DNA of 64,000 nucleotides from positions 26,383,310 through 26,447,309 of the forward strand of contig NC_068352.1 of the NCBI RefSeq assembly GCF_014633365.1, given 5' to 3'. Under the pieces are notes generated by a model that saw only the letters and a program-made list of their open reading frames with translations, was not told where the DNA came from and did no database searches. A program made the translations under genes and the position numbers. How positions within the stretch are numbered: position 1 is the first letter of the stretch; each line of letters begins with the position of its first letter. Positions 43,602 through 55,742 of this stretch are shown here, piece by piece. Source of the DNA: Diospyros lotus. Its lineage: Eukaryota; Streptophyta; Magnoliopsida; Ericales; Ebenaceae.

Positions 43602-44631
43602 ATATATGCTTGGAGGCCAAGCACTAGTTGAGTATAAATAGGCATTGGGTGCAATGAGGTGAAGGCGTAGGGATGAGAAGAACGAGAGAAAGAAGAGAAA
43701 GAAAAATAATAGAAAGTTTGGAAAATTTTAGAAATTTATTTGAAGTTCGAGGAACGTGTTGGGGTTTGAAATTTAGTATTTAAAAGCTTGGCACCAGAGT
43801 AGAGGTTGGGCGAATTTTGAGGCATTCTGAATTATATTCAAGGTGAGTGTTCGCCCCCAAAACTTTGTTTTGACTCGTGAATGGTTCTATCCCAAAAGTT
43901 GGTTTTGACTTGTTCATGCAAATGGTTTTTGTTACATGCAAATGATAATCGGTGACGGTTGATTTTATGAGGGAGGTTCATCCCTAAACGTTTTGAACTT
44001 GTGCATTGCATTTTATAAAATGTTGTTTATATGATGCATTGAATTATGAAATGTGGCATTGTCTTGAGTTTTGTGTGTACGTATGGAATATCAGCCTTGG
44101 ATGTTGTCTGGATAGTGTAGCCATAATTCTCCAAGGGCGTGACGGAATAATAGGGGTATCTGATGCTGGTGTGCATGTCAGGATAGCCGCCTTGGTTTCC
44201 GTGCCAGACCGTTTGGTCAGGGAAGTTGTACTAGGATGACTAAGTGGTCCATACTGTGTTGTTCTTGTGGGATGTCAGCCTAGGATGTTATCTGGATAGT
44301 GTAGCTGTAATTCTCCAAAGGCGTGACGGAATAATAGGGGTATCTGATGCTGATGAACATGTCAGGATAGTCGTCTTAGTTTCCATGCCAGGCTGTTTGG
44401 ACAGGAAAGTTGCACTAGGATGACTAGGTAGTTCATGTGAAATTTTGGAGTTGAGATTGCATGGTGGTTTCTGAATGCTTAAGGTGGGAACGTATTCTGG
44501 TGAGATGTGTTGACAGCCCCATTTAAGCTAGAATCGCGTCGCGTCGTCGTGTCGGTATAGTGGCATAGCTTTTAGAGAGATTGCTCTTTTTCCATGATAG
44601 GGTTAAGCGCTGGGTATTTTCTTGGGCTAGG
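43602..44631 (+). mobile_element. Right part of a long LTR, first piece
   Basis: Begins just after the CACTA terminus with LTR promoter text (GAGTATAAATAGGCA near 43632). It carries the family's 'GTGTAGCCATAATTCTCC' segment and is cut at 44631 by another LTR. It resumes at 46951 and ends at 47461. Confidence 0.7.
44084..44436. repeat. Tandem duplication of about 178 bp within the LTR
   Basis: Two consecutive copies of a segment running from TGGATAGTGTAGC through GACGGAATAATAGGGGTATC to TAGGATGACTA, about 10 percent different. Other LTRs of the family have this segment once. Confidence 0.8.
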
Positions 44632-46950
44632 TGTAATACCCGAGAAATTCTAAACAACTCAAATGTAAATTACCTTGAGAGTAAAAATGGAATTTAAGGA
44701 TAAATGAATGGTATAACAGTAATTTATTACCGTATAGATGACCGAATCAACTGCCGGAAGTGTCCTGGAGTCGAGATGGCAAAGGCAAATGATGTGGCAT
44801 TAACAAGCACCCCGAGATAGGATTTATAGTGCCAAAAGAAATCGGATTGTGAATAATTTTTGGTATAACTAAAATGCAGCTGTCAATTAGGTTGTAATAC
44901 CGAATTGTTATAAACGACTTCTGGGAAATCAACGAAACCCTAGGGGGGCTCCGATTTTGTGTAAGGAATAACCCTGAGGTGATTTCTGGATGAATCAATA
45001 ATCCGATGAGAACACTGGAGCGAAATCAACCATATCGAGTAAATTCGAAATTATTAATTATGGATTTGAAGCATCATAATGCAAATTAATTCTATGGTTG
45101 AGGGTGTATTTGTAACTAATGAAATATCCAAGTATAATTAAGATAAATTATGGGATTCAAATGTGTAAAATATATATTATATATATATTTAATTAAGAAT
45201 TTTTGTAAAAAAAATTGCAAAAGGAACAATTTTCACCGAAAGAAGCCATTTCCACCGAAAGTTGCAAATCAATTGCCACCGAGCATTATTCTGTGTCACT
45301 GATTTTAAGTGACTTTCAGGCATGTAAATTGAGGGCCATGTGGGGTTAATAACTATGTTGTCTAATTAAGTGGGTTTCTCATGATGGACTGTTGTGCTTG
45401 ATGGCCAAGGCAGATTGCCTATAAATAGTGGCACTCGGCTGTGCAAAATTGAAATGAGAAGCAAGAAGTGATTGAAGCCAAGGAGAAATTAGAAGGCGTT
45501 GCTCGTGGAGGAGGGCGGCAGCGAGGTTGGTAAAATAATTTAAATAAATGATGAGCTAGTTTAGTCAATTTAATGACTAAATTAGTAAATTACTTAAATT
45601 AAAGAATTAATTTAGTAGTTTCGACAGTAAGGTAATTAGAAGTTTAGTTTAATTGGTTAATTTAGTGAGTTAATTAAATTAGTTAACTTCATAAATTAAG
45701 TTAAGTCAGTAGATTGGTTTAGTGGATTAGCTTGTGATTATTTAATTAATTAACCTTATGCTATACATATAATTTTATTAAGCAGAGAAAGAAATGGCAG
45801 CAGTGGCGTGCGCAGGAGGCGCATACGCAGGTTGCTGGAAGGATGAAGAAGATAAATAGGAAGGAGAGAAAAGAAAAAGAAAAGAAGTGAAAAAGAAAAT
45901 AAGAAAAAGGAAAAGAAAAGAAAAAAATGGAAGAAAATGTGAGAAAAATATAGAAAAATCCTGAAAAATAAAAAATTACGTTTCGGTAATATTCCAGAGA
46001 ATTTGGCTAGAAAAAAATTGTTCGGGCACGCGTTTCAAGGCGGTGCACGAAAATCAAGATCAGGCACGCAAATTGAGAAGATGCGTATTTTTTTTTAAGT
46101 GTGCTAAAATTATAGCATCAGGTGAGTTTTCCTATCCTACATAATATGATTGTTTATTATGCATGATATTTATGAAAGATATGATTGTTTATATATGCAT
46201 AATATTTACGAAAGATATGATTCATTTTGTCATATTGCATTGAAAGTCGTGATAATTGCATGACACGATATTATTGTTACATTGATATTTGTGCATGAGA
46301 ATGGGATGTTGCCCCCAGAATGTAGCCGTAATTCCCCAAGGGCATTGAGGGAATAACGTTAGGCTTATATTGCAGAGGTTCAGGATTTGCCTAGGATTCC
46401 TAACCGGGCTCGCGGGCCAGGGAAGTTACACTAAGGGCAAATGTTGTTCATGTTATTGCATCATGCATTCGTATATATGTTTTAGACCCTCACTAGAAGT
46501 TTCATCTTCTAATGGGTTATGCCCCTGGAACATTCCACGTTCCAGTTTAGACTTGCAGCTCAGGCAAGGAACAAGTTGAGATATGACGGCACGTGATGGC
46601 ATGGCCGATGAATTCAGCGAGCTGACTCGGATATGTTTTAGCTTATGCTTTATTGATAATTAGCCTTGTTAGAATATTATGAAATTTTCATGTATTTATG
46701 TATTTCAATATTGAGGATATGATGTTAATTATGGTACGGATTCTTATGTTATAAATAAAGTGAATTGATTATGTACCATATCAGGTTTCGATTATCGCTT
46801 CCGCATTTTTAAAGATTTGCTGGGGGTTTTGTTTGGAATTCAGTACTTAAGGTTAAGTTATGTACCGAGAAAGAAAGAAAAAAATAATTTATGTATATTT
46901 TCTGCCCCAGCATAGTGACACGCTCGGTAAGAGAAAAGCAGGGTGTTACA
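44632..46950 (+). mobile_element. Solo LTR (long TGTAATACC family) nested in another LTR
   Basis: Starts TGTAATACCCGAG and ends GCAGGGTGTTACA, 2319 bp. Flanks CTAGG (44627-44631) and CTAAG (46951-46955) are a 5-bp duplication with one change. TATA box GCCTATAAATAG near 45418. A purine-rich AAGAAAAAGAAAAG stretch lies at 45860-45930. No coding region of its own. Confidence 0.85.
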
Positions 46951-47461
46951 CTAAGGCTTACCGGGTGTATTGGTTTATTTCATGTCTTGCATCCATTCAT
47001 GAAAAATGTGATTTTGAACTCTCACTTAGATGATTCATCATCTAATTTGGACTATATCCCTGGAATGTTCAAATGTTCCAGGTGAAGACAGCGGTGAGAA
47101 GGGAAAAGGAATTGCCGAGGAGTGACAGCGATTAGTTGATAGCTTGTAATATGTCGTTCTCAGTAATGTTGTTTATTTTGAGGACGTCTTGTAAATGTTG
47201 GTTTGACTTTATATTATAAATAAAGTGGTTTCGATTATGACCTGTTAAGGTTTCGATCTAGCTTCCGCATTTGTGTTGGTGAACCTGTTTTAGTTTATTG
47301 ATGGTTCATAGTTGATATACTGAGAAGGTGTAACGGGATCTTCAGGGAACGATTTTTGTGATAGGTTTTGTATTGAGTTTCCGTTGTGTTGTTTGGGAAA
47401 AAAATTATATCCTCGGAATCTTACGTTACGTAACGTCCTTCTGGGAGAGCGGGGTGTTACA
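46951..47461 (+). mobile_element. Right part of a long LTR, last piece
   Basis: Continues 43602-44631 after the nested LTR (CATTCATG … CTCACTTAGATGATTCATCA … CCCTGGAATGTTC) and ends AGCGGGGTGTTACA at 47461. The next five bases TATGG equal the five before 38620, so the 38620 and 47461 ends entered the site together. Confidence 0.75.
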
Positions 47462-48751
47462 TATGGGTTGCTCAGCCAAGGGCATTTGGAATCCTGGAAA
47501 TGCCTATAAATAAGCGAATGGTGGCCGATTCTATAGGAAATTAAAGCTTCAAATCGAGGTCGTTTTCGAATGAATCGAGGTCATTTTGCGTGCAAACGAT
47601 GTTTTGAGGTAAGTTTTGGAATTTTCTATTGAAGTTCTTAGAATTTAATTAATTGTTATGGAAAAAGATTGGAGAAAATAGTCTCGAATGTATTTTTTTG
47701 AATTTTTAGAAAGGAAAATGGAAGAAAATGAAGGAAAATAGGAAGAAATTGGAATATTAAGATATTTTGTGAATGAATATGATGTATAGGATTGTTGTGC
47801 TCGAGGAATAGTGATTTGTGCAACTTTTGGAGTTTGGCACAAAAATCGAGGTCGAGCACACAAATAGAGGCGATACATATTTTTTTGAGGTATTTCGAAC
47901 TTCATGCAAAAGGTGAGTGGTTTTATTCCAAGAGCTTATATACAATATGTTTGGTTATATATGCATGATATTTATGTATGTTATGATCATTTTGTCATAT
48001 TGCATAGAAAGTCGTGATTTGCATGGCACGATATTATTGGCATATTGATATTTGTGCATGGGATTGGAATGTCGCACTGATAGTGTAGTCGTAATTCCCC
48101 AAGGGCAATTGATGGAACAACGTTAGGATTATCCTGCCGGAGGTGTCAGGATTCTACTTAGGGTTCTGTGCCGGGCCTGTGGGTCAGGAAAGTTACATTA
48201 GGGCATGTGATTGTTCATATTATTGCATCATACATTCATGTATATGTTTTTGGACCCTCACTAGAAGTTTCATCTTCTAATTGGGTTATGCCCCTCGAAC
48301 ATTCAACGTTCCAATTGAAACTTGCAACTTAGATAAGGAAGAGATTGAGATATGACAGAACGGGGTGACGTGGCCGATGGATTCAGCAGGTGGTTCCGGT
48401 AATTTGTCTATCCAGATATGTTTTAGATGAGTTGGGAAATGGCTATGTAATTAAGGTATCATTTGATTGCACCCAGGTTGTTTAGATGTTATCTCGGGAA
48501 ATGAGTCTCCATGTGTTTATGTATTAAGGTTGTTAAAGATATGATGTAGTGGTACGGATTCTTATGTTATGATTAAAGTGAATGTACCATATCAGGTTTC
48601 GATTATTGCTTCCGCATTTGTAATGATATATTGGGGGTTTCTCTTTGAAATACAGTATTTGAGGTTTAAGATATGTATCAAAGAAAGAGAATGTGTATTT
48701 ATATGTTGGGCCCCAGCATAATGACGCGCTCGGGAAAAGCGGGGTGTGACA
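47462..48751 (+). mobile_element. Right part of the outermost LTR of the nest
   Basis: Continues the LTR begun at 38108-38619. It contains a TATA box (GCCTATAAATAAG near 47505), the GTGTAGTCGTAATTCCCC segment (about 48088) and ends GCGGGGTGTGACA at 48751. It abuts the Copia2 gag relic, so it was probably an insertion in Copia2, but the left flank has been lost and no duplication can be checked. Confidence 0.75.
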
Positions 48752-51640
48752 CAAAGTCTCACAATTGTAGAGTTAACTAGTAAGCTTCCTGCGCAGGAGC
48801 AATGGGTCTCAATGAGAGGTGATGAAGCTACCGAAGGTGCTTTTCAAGCAAAGTGCAAGGGAAACAGTTCTGGAAACCTGCTAGGAAAGAAGTTCTTCAA
48901 GAACAATAAAGGGAAAGTTGAAGGATCCTTAAGAAAAGGAAATTTTCCGCCTTGCCCTCATTGTAGAAGAACCAATTATGCTGAGAAAGATTGTAATACC
49001 CCGAAATTTTGGAAACAATATTAATTATCAAATTTCAGTATTTAGGGTTCGTATCGAGTATTTGAGGACTAAGGTAACAAAATAATAGTAGAAGTAATGT
49101 AGAAAATAACAAAAAAAATCATAATAATAATTACCTATAAATCAAATTAACTTAAATTAATTTAAATTAAATTAATATGATAAATATGTGGTTGTGCGTT
49201 AGTGCTTAGAGGTTAAGCAAAGTGGCCATTTCTTCAAAATGGAAAACAGATAAGAAACAGAGGAGAGAGAGAGAGATCAATGGGCCGACAGATTGGGAGA
49301 AGGAAAGGGCTCGGCCAAGTGAGGGAGGAAGGGAGAGATCGAGATTGAGAGAGAATGAGAGCAGCGTGAGAGAGAGAGCTCGAGAGGGAGAGAGGCTGGC
49401 CGAGTGAAGCTCAGCCATGGCAGCCGAGCGAAGCAGCGCGATGGCGATTACGAGAGGTGGAGTTGTAGCCCGATGATGGTGGCTGGGGTGCGGTCTGTGA
49501 CGGTGCGTGCGTTGGTGAGGCTGGTGGCGGCCGGAAGCAAGCAAAGTCGCGGCCATGGCCGCGAGCTCAGCAACTGAGCGAGGAAGGCCAGCAACGCGGG
49601 CAGTAGCGCGCCACCGTGGGGTGGCGGCACCAGTAGCGGGGGCGGCCGATGATGCTGCCGGCAGGAGGTGGCGGAGGCTGGTGGAGCTCGGTTGCGGCAA
49701 GTGGCCGCTGGTGCACGCCTAGGGGAGAAGGCGCAGGGAAGAAGAAAAAGAAAGAAAAGAAGAAAAAAGGAAAAATAAATGGGTTTTGGGATTATTTTGG
49801 TGTGGAAAGTGACCAGGTATGTGGGTAAAAATTATTTGAGGTGTTATATGTTCAAGAATTTTTATATGGCTAAATTATTCGTATTCCACGGTTAAATTTA
49901 CTTAATGTAAGTTACGATTTATTTATTGCTAGGAAATGATTTACTTCGCAGCGGGAATGCAAGAAAAGCAAGAAACAGCCGTATAAAGGCAAGCTCCTAA
50001 CCCTTTCTTCACGTTCTTTAATTCCCGCGAGAGACTTCGTGATTTCTTGTATTTTATCACCTCCCTTACTCTAATTCGGTGCCTAGCCTTATTTGTTGAA
50101 TTATTGTCTATTTGTTTTAATTTAAATTAAATCCGGGACTTCTGGAGTTTTATTTGTTGAGTGCCTACGGGGGTTTGTACCTCCCCCATTCCTTTCGGAA
50201 TGATGCTGAACCCAGCTTGTGGACTAGATTCCTAGACGTGCGGGATTATTTACTGTTTTCTCGGGTTTATTTATGGTTCAGTTAGGGCTATTAAGCAGTG
50301 GAACAGTGGTTGGCTGTTTGGTGGCGCGGAGTAGACTATCGTATGGCCCTAATGTGGACCGTCAGGTGGACACTCCTAGTCACTGACCGTTGACCGGTGC
50401 CGGGCACTGCTGACTAGCTCTGCCAGTATGTGATTTACTGCACGATTAGATTCATTGTATTACTGTTCATGATTTGATATGCACATGGGTACGGGTTGCA
50501 TGTTGGGATATTCATTTATTGAGTATGCTTGGACACGAACATTCTAGCTTGGTTAGGTTGTATCCAGCATGGGCATATGCATCGTGTGTGGTTTACTATG
50601 TGGGCGGAGCACGGCCTGATGCCTGGATGTATGGGCGCTACTGTATCACGTTGATGCTCATTACGCTATTGCATTTTTATGTGCATTGCATGGTTACTGG
50701 TAGTTATTAGTTCTCGGACGGGAAGACCGTTCCGAGGGAGCCTATGGCTCGGGTGTCGAGAGTACCGACACGGACACACGGGTGACGGGAGCACCGACCC
50801 GGGACAGCGCGCACAGGTTTGTTGGAGATATTTGTTGCCTATCAGGGCAGCGACAGGTTGGTATGGGACTTGGGTGCCATGTGTCTTGTGTGGGCCCCAA
50901 GGACCGGTATGTGCTTTCATTATGCTTTTATACTATGTTGTGCGTCTCATGGCATGTGTGTACTTGGGGGTTGGTGTTCTAGGGTGAGTTTATTGGATAT
51001 GCTCAACCTTCAGCCTTCCTTTCTATATGCTTGCTGAGTCTCTCGACTCACTTTGCTTTCCATCATTCCAGGTAGTAGCAGCGTGGGCCATTGCAAGGGA
51101 GTCATCTTTTAGCGGTAGAGTCGGTATAGTGTACAGGCAGTCCCATCAATCCCCGTCAACTCTGATGTCTGAGTAGGATTTACTCTATTATTTTTACTGT
51201 GCCAGGTCATTCCTTGAGTCTTGTGTATGTCAGCACAGGAGTTGGTATTTATTTATTTATCTTGGAACCGCGGTGCTAGCGAGGTACCCGTAATGCATGC
51301 ATGTGTTTAGCTTTACTTCCGCTATTCTTATTTTTATGTATGCATGCCAGGGTAATCTCTGTCTTGTGTTCATTATTTTTTTCCTTCCGTAGGCGCTCCC
51401 GTTCAGGTAGTCCGGGTGGTTGGGATATTCGAGTGGGGGTTCTTACAAAGATTGTTGGTAAAAAGATAAACCTCTTTTTCATTGTAACTTCTGCAATAAA
51501 CTTGGTCACAGTGAGAAGTATTGTAGAAACAAGAAAAAACAATTTTAGCAACAGACACAACAACATGCAAATGTAACTGAAGAAGACAAAAATGATGATG
51601 AGCATTTATTTATTGCATCACTAACACTCGATTCTTCTGA
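48752..51640 (+). pseudogene. Copia2 gag relic (C-terminal part), split by a solo LTR
   Basis: The frame from 48752 encodes the end of a Copia gag (LTIVELTSKLPAQEQW, then basic text) and the first zinc-knuckle-like motif (CPHCRRTNYAEKD). The LTR at 48992-51447 interrupts it. Directly after, the same protein resumes with the second motif (HCNFCNKLGHSEKYC). The N-terminal half of gag and the 5' LTR of Copia2 are absent to the left, where the LTR nest begins. Gag would bind element RNA through these knuckles; this copy is broken. Confidence 0.85.
48992..51447 (+). mobile_element. Solo LTR (long TGTAATACC family) inside Copia2 gag
   Basis: Starts TGTAATACCCCG at 48992 and ends GGGGGTTCTTACA at 51447, 2456 bp, with a perfect 5-bp duplication AAGAT (48987-48991 and 51448-51452). 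It includes a GC-rich patch with several overlapping frames (49200-49720 and 50470-51040) that look like composition effects, not genes. Part of its text (AATGATGCTGAACCC) is shared with 38620-40948. Confidence 0.93.
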
Positions 51641-54628
51641 ACTGAATACTTAGCTTATTGACAATGGCTGCACCAATCACATGACCAAATATTTGTCGAT
51701 CTTTACTTCCATTAACAAATTAGTTCAACCAAAGATTAAGCTGAGAAATGGTGAAGTTGTGCAGGCCAAAGGAAAAGGGACAATTGCAATCAAAACCAAG
51801 AGAGGTACAAAACTTGTCACTAATGTTCTTTACGTTCCAAAACTACATCAAAGTCTACTTAGTGTTGCACAAATGGTTAGAAATGGATATGCAATTTCTT
51901 TCAAAGAAATTTTTTGTTTTATCTCTGATGAACATAAAACAGAGATAGCAAAAATTAAAATGAATGGAAATAGCTTTTACATGAAGTTGGATTTAGTTGA
52001 AGGACATGTCTTTACTGCCAAGATTGATGAGAGTGTTATTTGGCACAAAAGATTTGGTCATTTCAACTTCATGTCACTGAAGTTCATGCAGGAAGCTGGT
52101 ATGGTTGAAGACATGCCAAAAATTATAGTTAATGCTCAAATTTGTGAAAGTTGTGAGCTAGGGAAGCAGCATCAACAGTCATTCCCTAAAAATATGACCA
52201 AGAGAACTACTCACAAGCTGGAATTAGTTCACTTAGATATTTGTGGACCAATGAGCACAGCCACATTGAGAAACAATGTGTATTTTGCACTATTTATAAT
52301 GATTTCAGTAGAAAGACTTGGATTTATTTTTTAAAAACCAAGTCACAAGTGTTGTCTGTGTTCAAAAGCTTCAAAAAAATGGTTGAAACTCAAACTGGAC
52401 AAAAGATTAAGGTGCTTAGAACTGATAATTGAGATGAGTATACTTCAAAAGAGTTCAATGCTTTTTGCCAAAAAGCTGGAATTGTACGCCAGCTAACAGT
52501 TCCACATATACCGCAACAAAATGGAGTCTCTAAAAGGAGAAACAAAAATGTGATGGAAATGGAAAGGTGCATGCTATTTGAAAACAAGCTACCAAAGTTT
52601 CTATGGGCAGTCAACACCTCAGTTTATTTGTTGAATAGACTACCAACAAAATATGTTCAAGACAAAACACCAATAGAGGCATGATCTGGTGTAAAACCTT
52701 ATGTGAAGCATCTGAAAGTATTTGGCTCATTGTGCTACTTTCATGTGCCATCTGTTAAGAGAGGCAAGCTTAATGAAAAAGCTGATAAATGTGTCTTTGT
52801 TGGGTATGCAGCAGAATCAAAAGGTTACAGAATCTTTAGTTTGAATTGTGATAAGTAGAGATGTACACTTTGATGAAAATGCTTACTAGAATTGGGACAT
52901 AAAGAAAGTCCATAAATGTGAGCAAACCACTCCATCTATTCTTGAACCAGCAATAGAAAGTACAAATATTGAAGATTCACTAGATGTTGAAGCTACCTCA
53001 GACACACCAGTGCTTAAGGTAAGGCATTTATCTGAAGTATACGAGAGGTGTAATCTTATACATGCAAAGCCTACATGTTACACAGAAGCTGTAAGATTTC
53101 CAGAATGGATTGAGGCCATGAAAACTGAAATTGATGCTATTGAAAGAAATGGAACCTGGAAGTTGACAAAACTACCTGAAGCTAAGAAGGAAATTGGTGT
53201 AAAATGGGTTTTCAAAACCAAATTCAATTCAGATGGGTCAATCTTCAAGAACAAGGCTAGATTGGTTGTGAAGGGCTTTGCTCAAGTTGCTGGAGTAGAC
53301 TATGATGACACATTTGCCCCAGTGGCCAGACATGACACTATAAGGCTACTACTTGCACTTGTTGGTCAAATGGGATGAAAAGTGTATCATTTAGATGTTA
53401 AGTCAGCTTTTCTAAATGGTATACTTCTAGAAGAAATTTATGTTCAACAACCAGAAGGCTTTGAGGTTGCTGGCCATGAACACAAACTGTACAAGTTGCA
53501 CAAGGCTCTCTATGGTTTGAAGCAAGCACCAAGGGCTTGGTATAGTATGATTGATTCTCATATGATCCAACTTGGTTTCAGGAGGAGTGAAAATGAAGCC
53601 ACATTGTATTTGAAACAAAATGATGGTGGTTTGCAACTGGCAATATCACTTTATGTTGATGACATGCTAGTGACTGGAAGTAATGCAAAATTGCTGGATA
53701 AGTTCAAAAAGGAAATGCAAGATGTATTTGAGATGACTAATCTTGGCATCATGAATTACTTCCTTGGAATGGAAATATTCTAGTGTAGCATTCTAGTGCA
53801 ACTCTGGTATCTTCGTATCACAGAGAAAATATGCTATTAATATTTTCAAGAAGTTTAGGCTAGAATCATGTAAAGAAACAACAACTCCACTGGCACAAAA
53901 TGAGAAGATTTCTGAGAATGATGGTGAGAAACTTGAGGAACCCTCTGGATATAGAAGCTTGGTAGGTAGCTTACTATACTTAACAACAACCGAACTTGAC
54001 TTGATGTTCCCAGCTAGTTTACTTTCAAGGTTCATGAGTTCACCTAGCAATGTTCGCATAGGAATTGCAAAAAGGGTGCTGAAGTATGTTAAAGGTACAA
54101 CAAACCTTAATATATGGTACTTAAGGACAGAAGGAGTTAAGCTAGAAGGCTATGCTGACAGTGATTGGGTAAGAAGTGTTGATGACATGAAGAGCACTTC
54201 AGGTTTATGTATTTACAATTGGTTCGAGTGTTGTTTGCTGGAATGCGAAAAGGCAAGAAGTAGTAGCTCAATCAACTGCAGAAGCTGAGTATATCCCCTT
54301 AGCAGCTGTTGCAAATCAAGTAATATGGTTAAGAAAATTGCTTGCTGATCTAGACCAGGAACAAAACTCACCAATTAAGTTTTATTGTGACAACAAGTCA
54401 GCCATTGCCATTGCACAAAATCTTGTCCAATATGGCAGGACCAAACATATTAATGTAAAATTTCACTCCGTAAGAGGAGAAGCTGAAAAGAATTCTCTTA
54501 TCAAGTTGCATCATTACTCAATTGATGTGCAACTTACTAATATAATGACTAAGGGGCTTCCAAAATCAAGGCTGGAATTCCTAAAGATGAAGCTTGGCAT
54601 GTCCCAGGCAAATCTCAAGAAGTGTTAG
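51641..54628 (+). pseudogene. Copia2 pol relic (protease, integrase, RT, RNase H)
   Basis: Protease at about 51653: TAG replaces the usual tryptophan before LIDNGCTNHM, and the catalytic D-S-G reads D-N-G. Then come the pre-integrase finger (WHKRFGHFN … CESCELGKQ), the integrase core (HLDICGP, a frameshift near 52280, YNDFSRKTWIYFLKT, PQQNGV), and RT from about 53080 (GVKWVFKTKFNSDG, ARLVVKGFAQ, LDVKSAFLNG, ALYGLKQAPRAW, LYVDDMLVTG). RNase H follows (GYADSDWVRSVDDMKSTSG, DNKSAIAIAQN, KHINVKFHSVR). Several stops and shifts, including a disrupted stretch at 53784-53958, disable it. The final frame ends with a TAG formed by the first bases of the 3' LTR. Confidence 0.92.
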
Positions 54629-54901
54629 AACTTGTGAGAATTTGCCTCAAAAGTTTGAAAAAGTCTTAATTAGACTTAGTCTTTGTTACTGTTTCATATT
54701 CTTGCTCCATATTTTTTTATTTTCAGGTTGCAAAAGTAGGGCCAATAAAATCAAATTGTAGTTGAGATTTTTTAGCACTTTCAGATTGGTTGTAAGCCTA
54801 TAAATAGGTGTTCTCATTTATGAAATTTGTTGAGTCTTTCTTTATTTTACTCAAAATTCTTTCTGCATGTTCTGTTTTAATTTAGTTTTAATATTTCAAC
54901 A
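54623..54901 (+). mobile_element. Copia2 3' LTR
   Basis: Starts TGTTAGAACTTG directly after a short purine tract (CAAGAAG) and ends TTTCAACA, 279 bp. A TATA box (CCTATAAATAGG) lies near 54801. The matching 5' LTR was not found to the left, where the long-LTR nest replaces it. Confidence 0.8.
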
Positions 54902-55708
54902 ATGCCTTCAGAGTAGGCTATGAGAAAAGGGGGATTGAGTTGGTTACATACTTGCCTGTTCTAGCCTAAAATTGATTTGAAGATACGGCAGCTCTTAACA
55001 CTTGGAATGGCGCTGGTGACTGGAAGTCTAATCAGGGCATTTACAGTCTCAGTTGTCATGATCAGAAGCTTGCATATTATTGTTCTGCATCTCCTGTTTG
55101 TGGGTAGATATCATTGAGCAAGAAGTATCTGTTTTCTCTCTGTTTATGAAATTATAGATGAGATTTTTCAATATTTGAAACCCCCTTTCAAACAAGTTTG
55201 GGAACATAAAACTCTGACCAAAATATTTTTCCTTCTAAAACTCTATAATTTAATCTTGTTTTTAATATTTAAAAAACAATTATATTAGTTGGTGATAAAT
55301 ATATTGAAATATTTTATTAACTAATACAATTATTTTGGAACTAAAAATAATGTGTAATAAATGCCCATTGTCTCCCAAAACAAAATACATTTACTACATG
55401 TTATGACAATAGTTAGCATTATCCCAAAAAAAAAAAACATTTAAGTCTAAAATGAGACATAATAAATAATATATTTAACGCTCTTTAACAATAACTTGAA
55501 TCATTAACAAATGTCATTATTTTATCTTAAATTAAGAGCAAGCAAAGAGATTTGAAGCCAAATGAATTTACTGGAATTTGGTGCTGGCTTTCTTGTACAA
55601 TCACTTTATGCCCTTCCTGTTCTTGGAATTGTTAAGGTTTTTAACTTTCACCCATATTTCTTCTTTCTTTCGTTTGTTCATTCTTTTACAATCTTCTTTC
55701 TTTAATTT
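54902..55708. other. Spacer with a possible exon remnant
   Basis: Mostly AT-rich and featureless. At about 54985-55105 one frame reads ALNTWNGAGDWKSNQGIYSL and then SCHDQKLAYYCSASPVCG before a stop. This is Cys/Trp-rich and protein-like, but I do not recognise the family and no splice context is clear. The duplicated block of unit B begins at about 55709. Confidence 0.35.
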
Positions 55709-55742
55709 TTCTGCATCTGAGTGATTATAATAAGGTTTTCAC

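Noticed and set aside
49206..51040. Several overlapping frames of 60-164 codons on both strands as genes
   Set aside because: They lie entirely inside a solo LTR with a perfect target duplication, overlap each other in opposite phases, and reflect its GC-rich patches.
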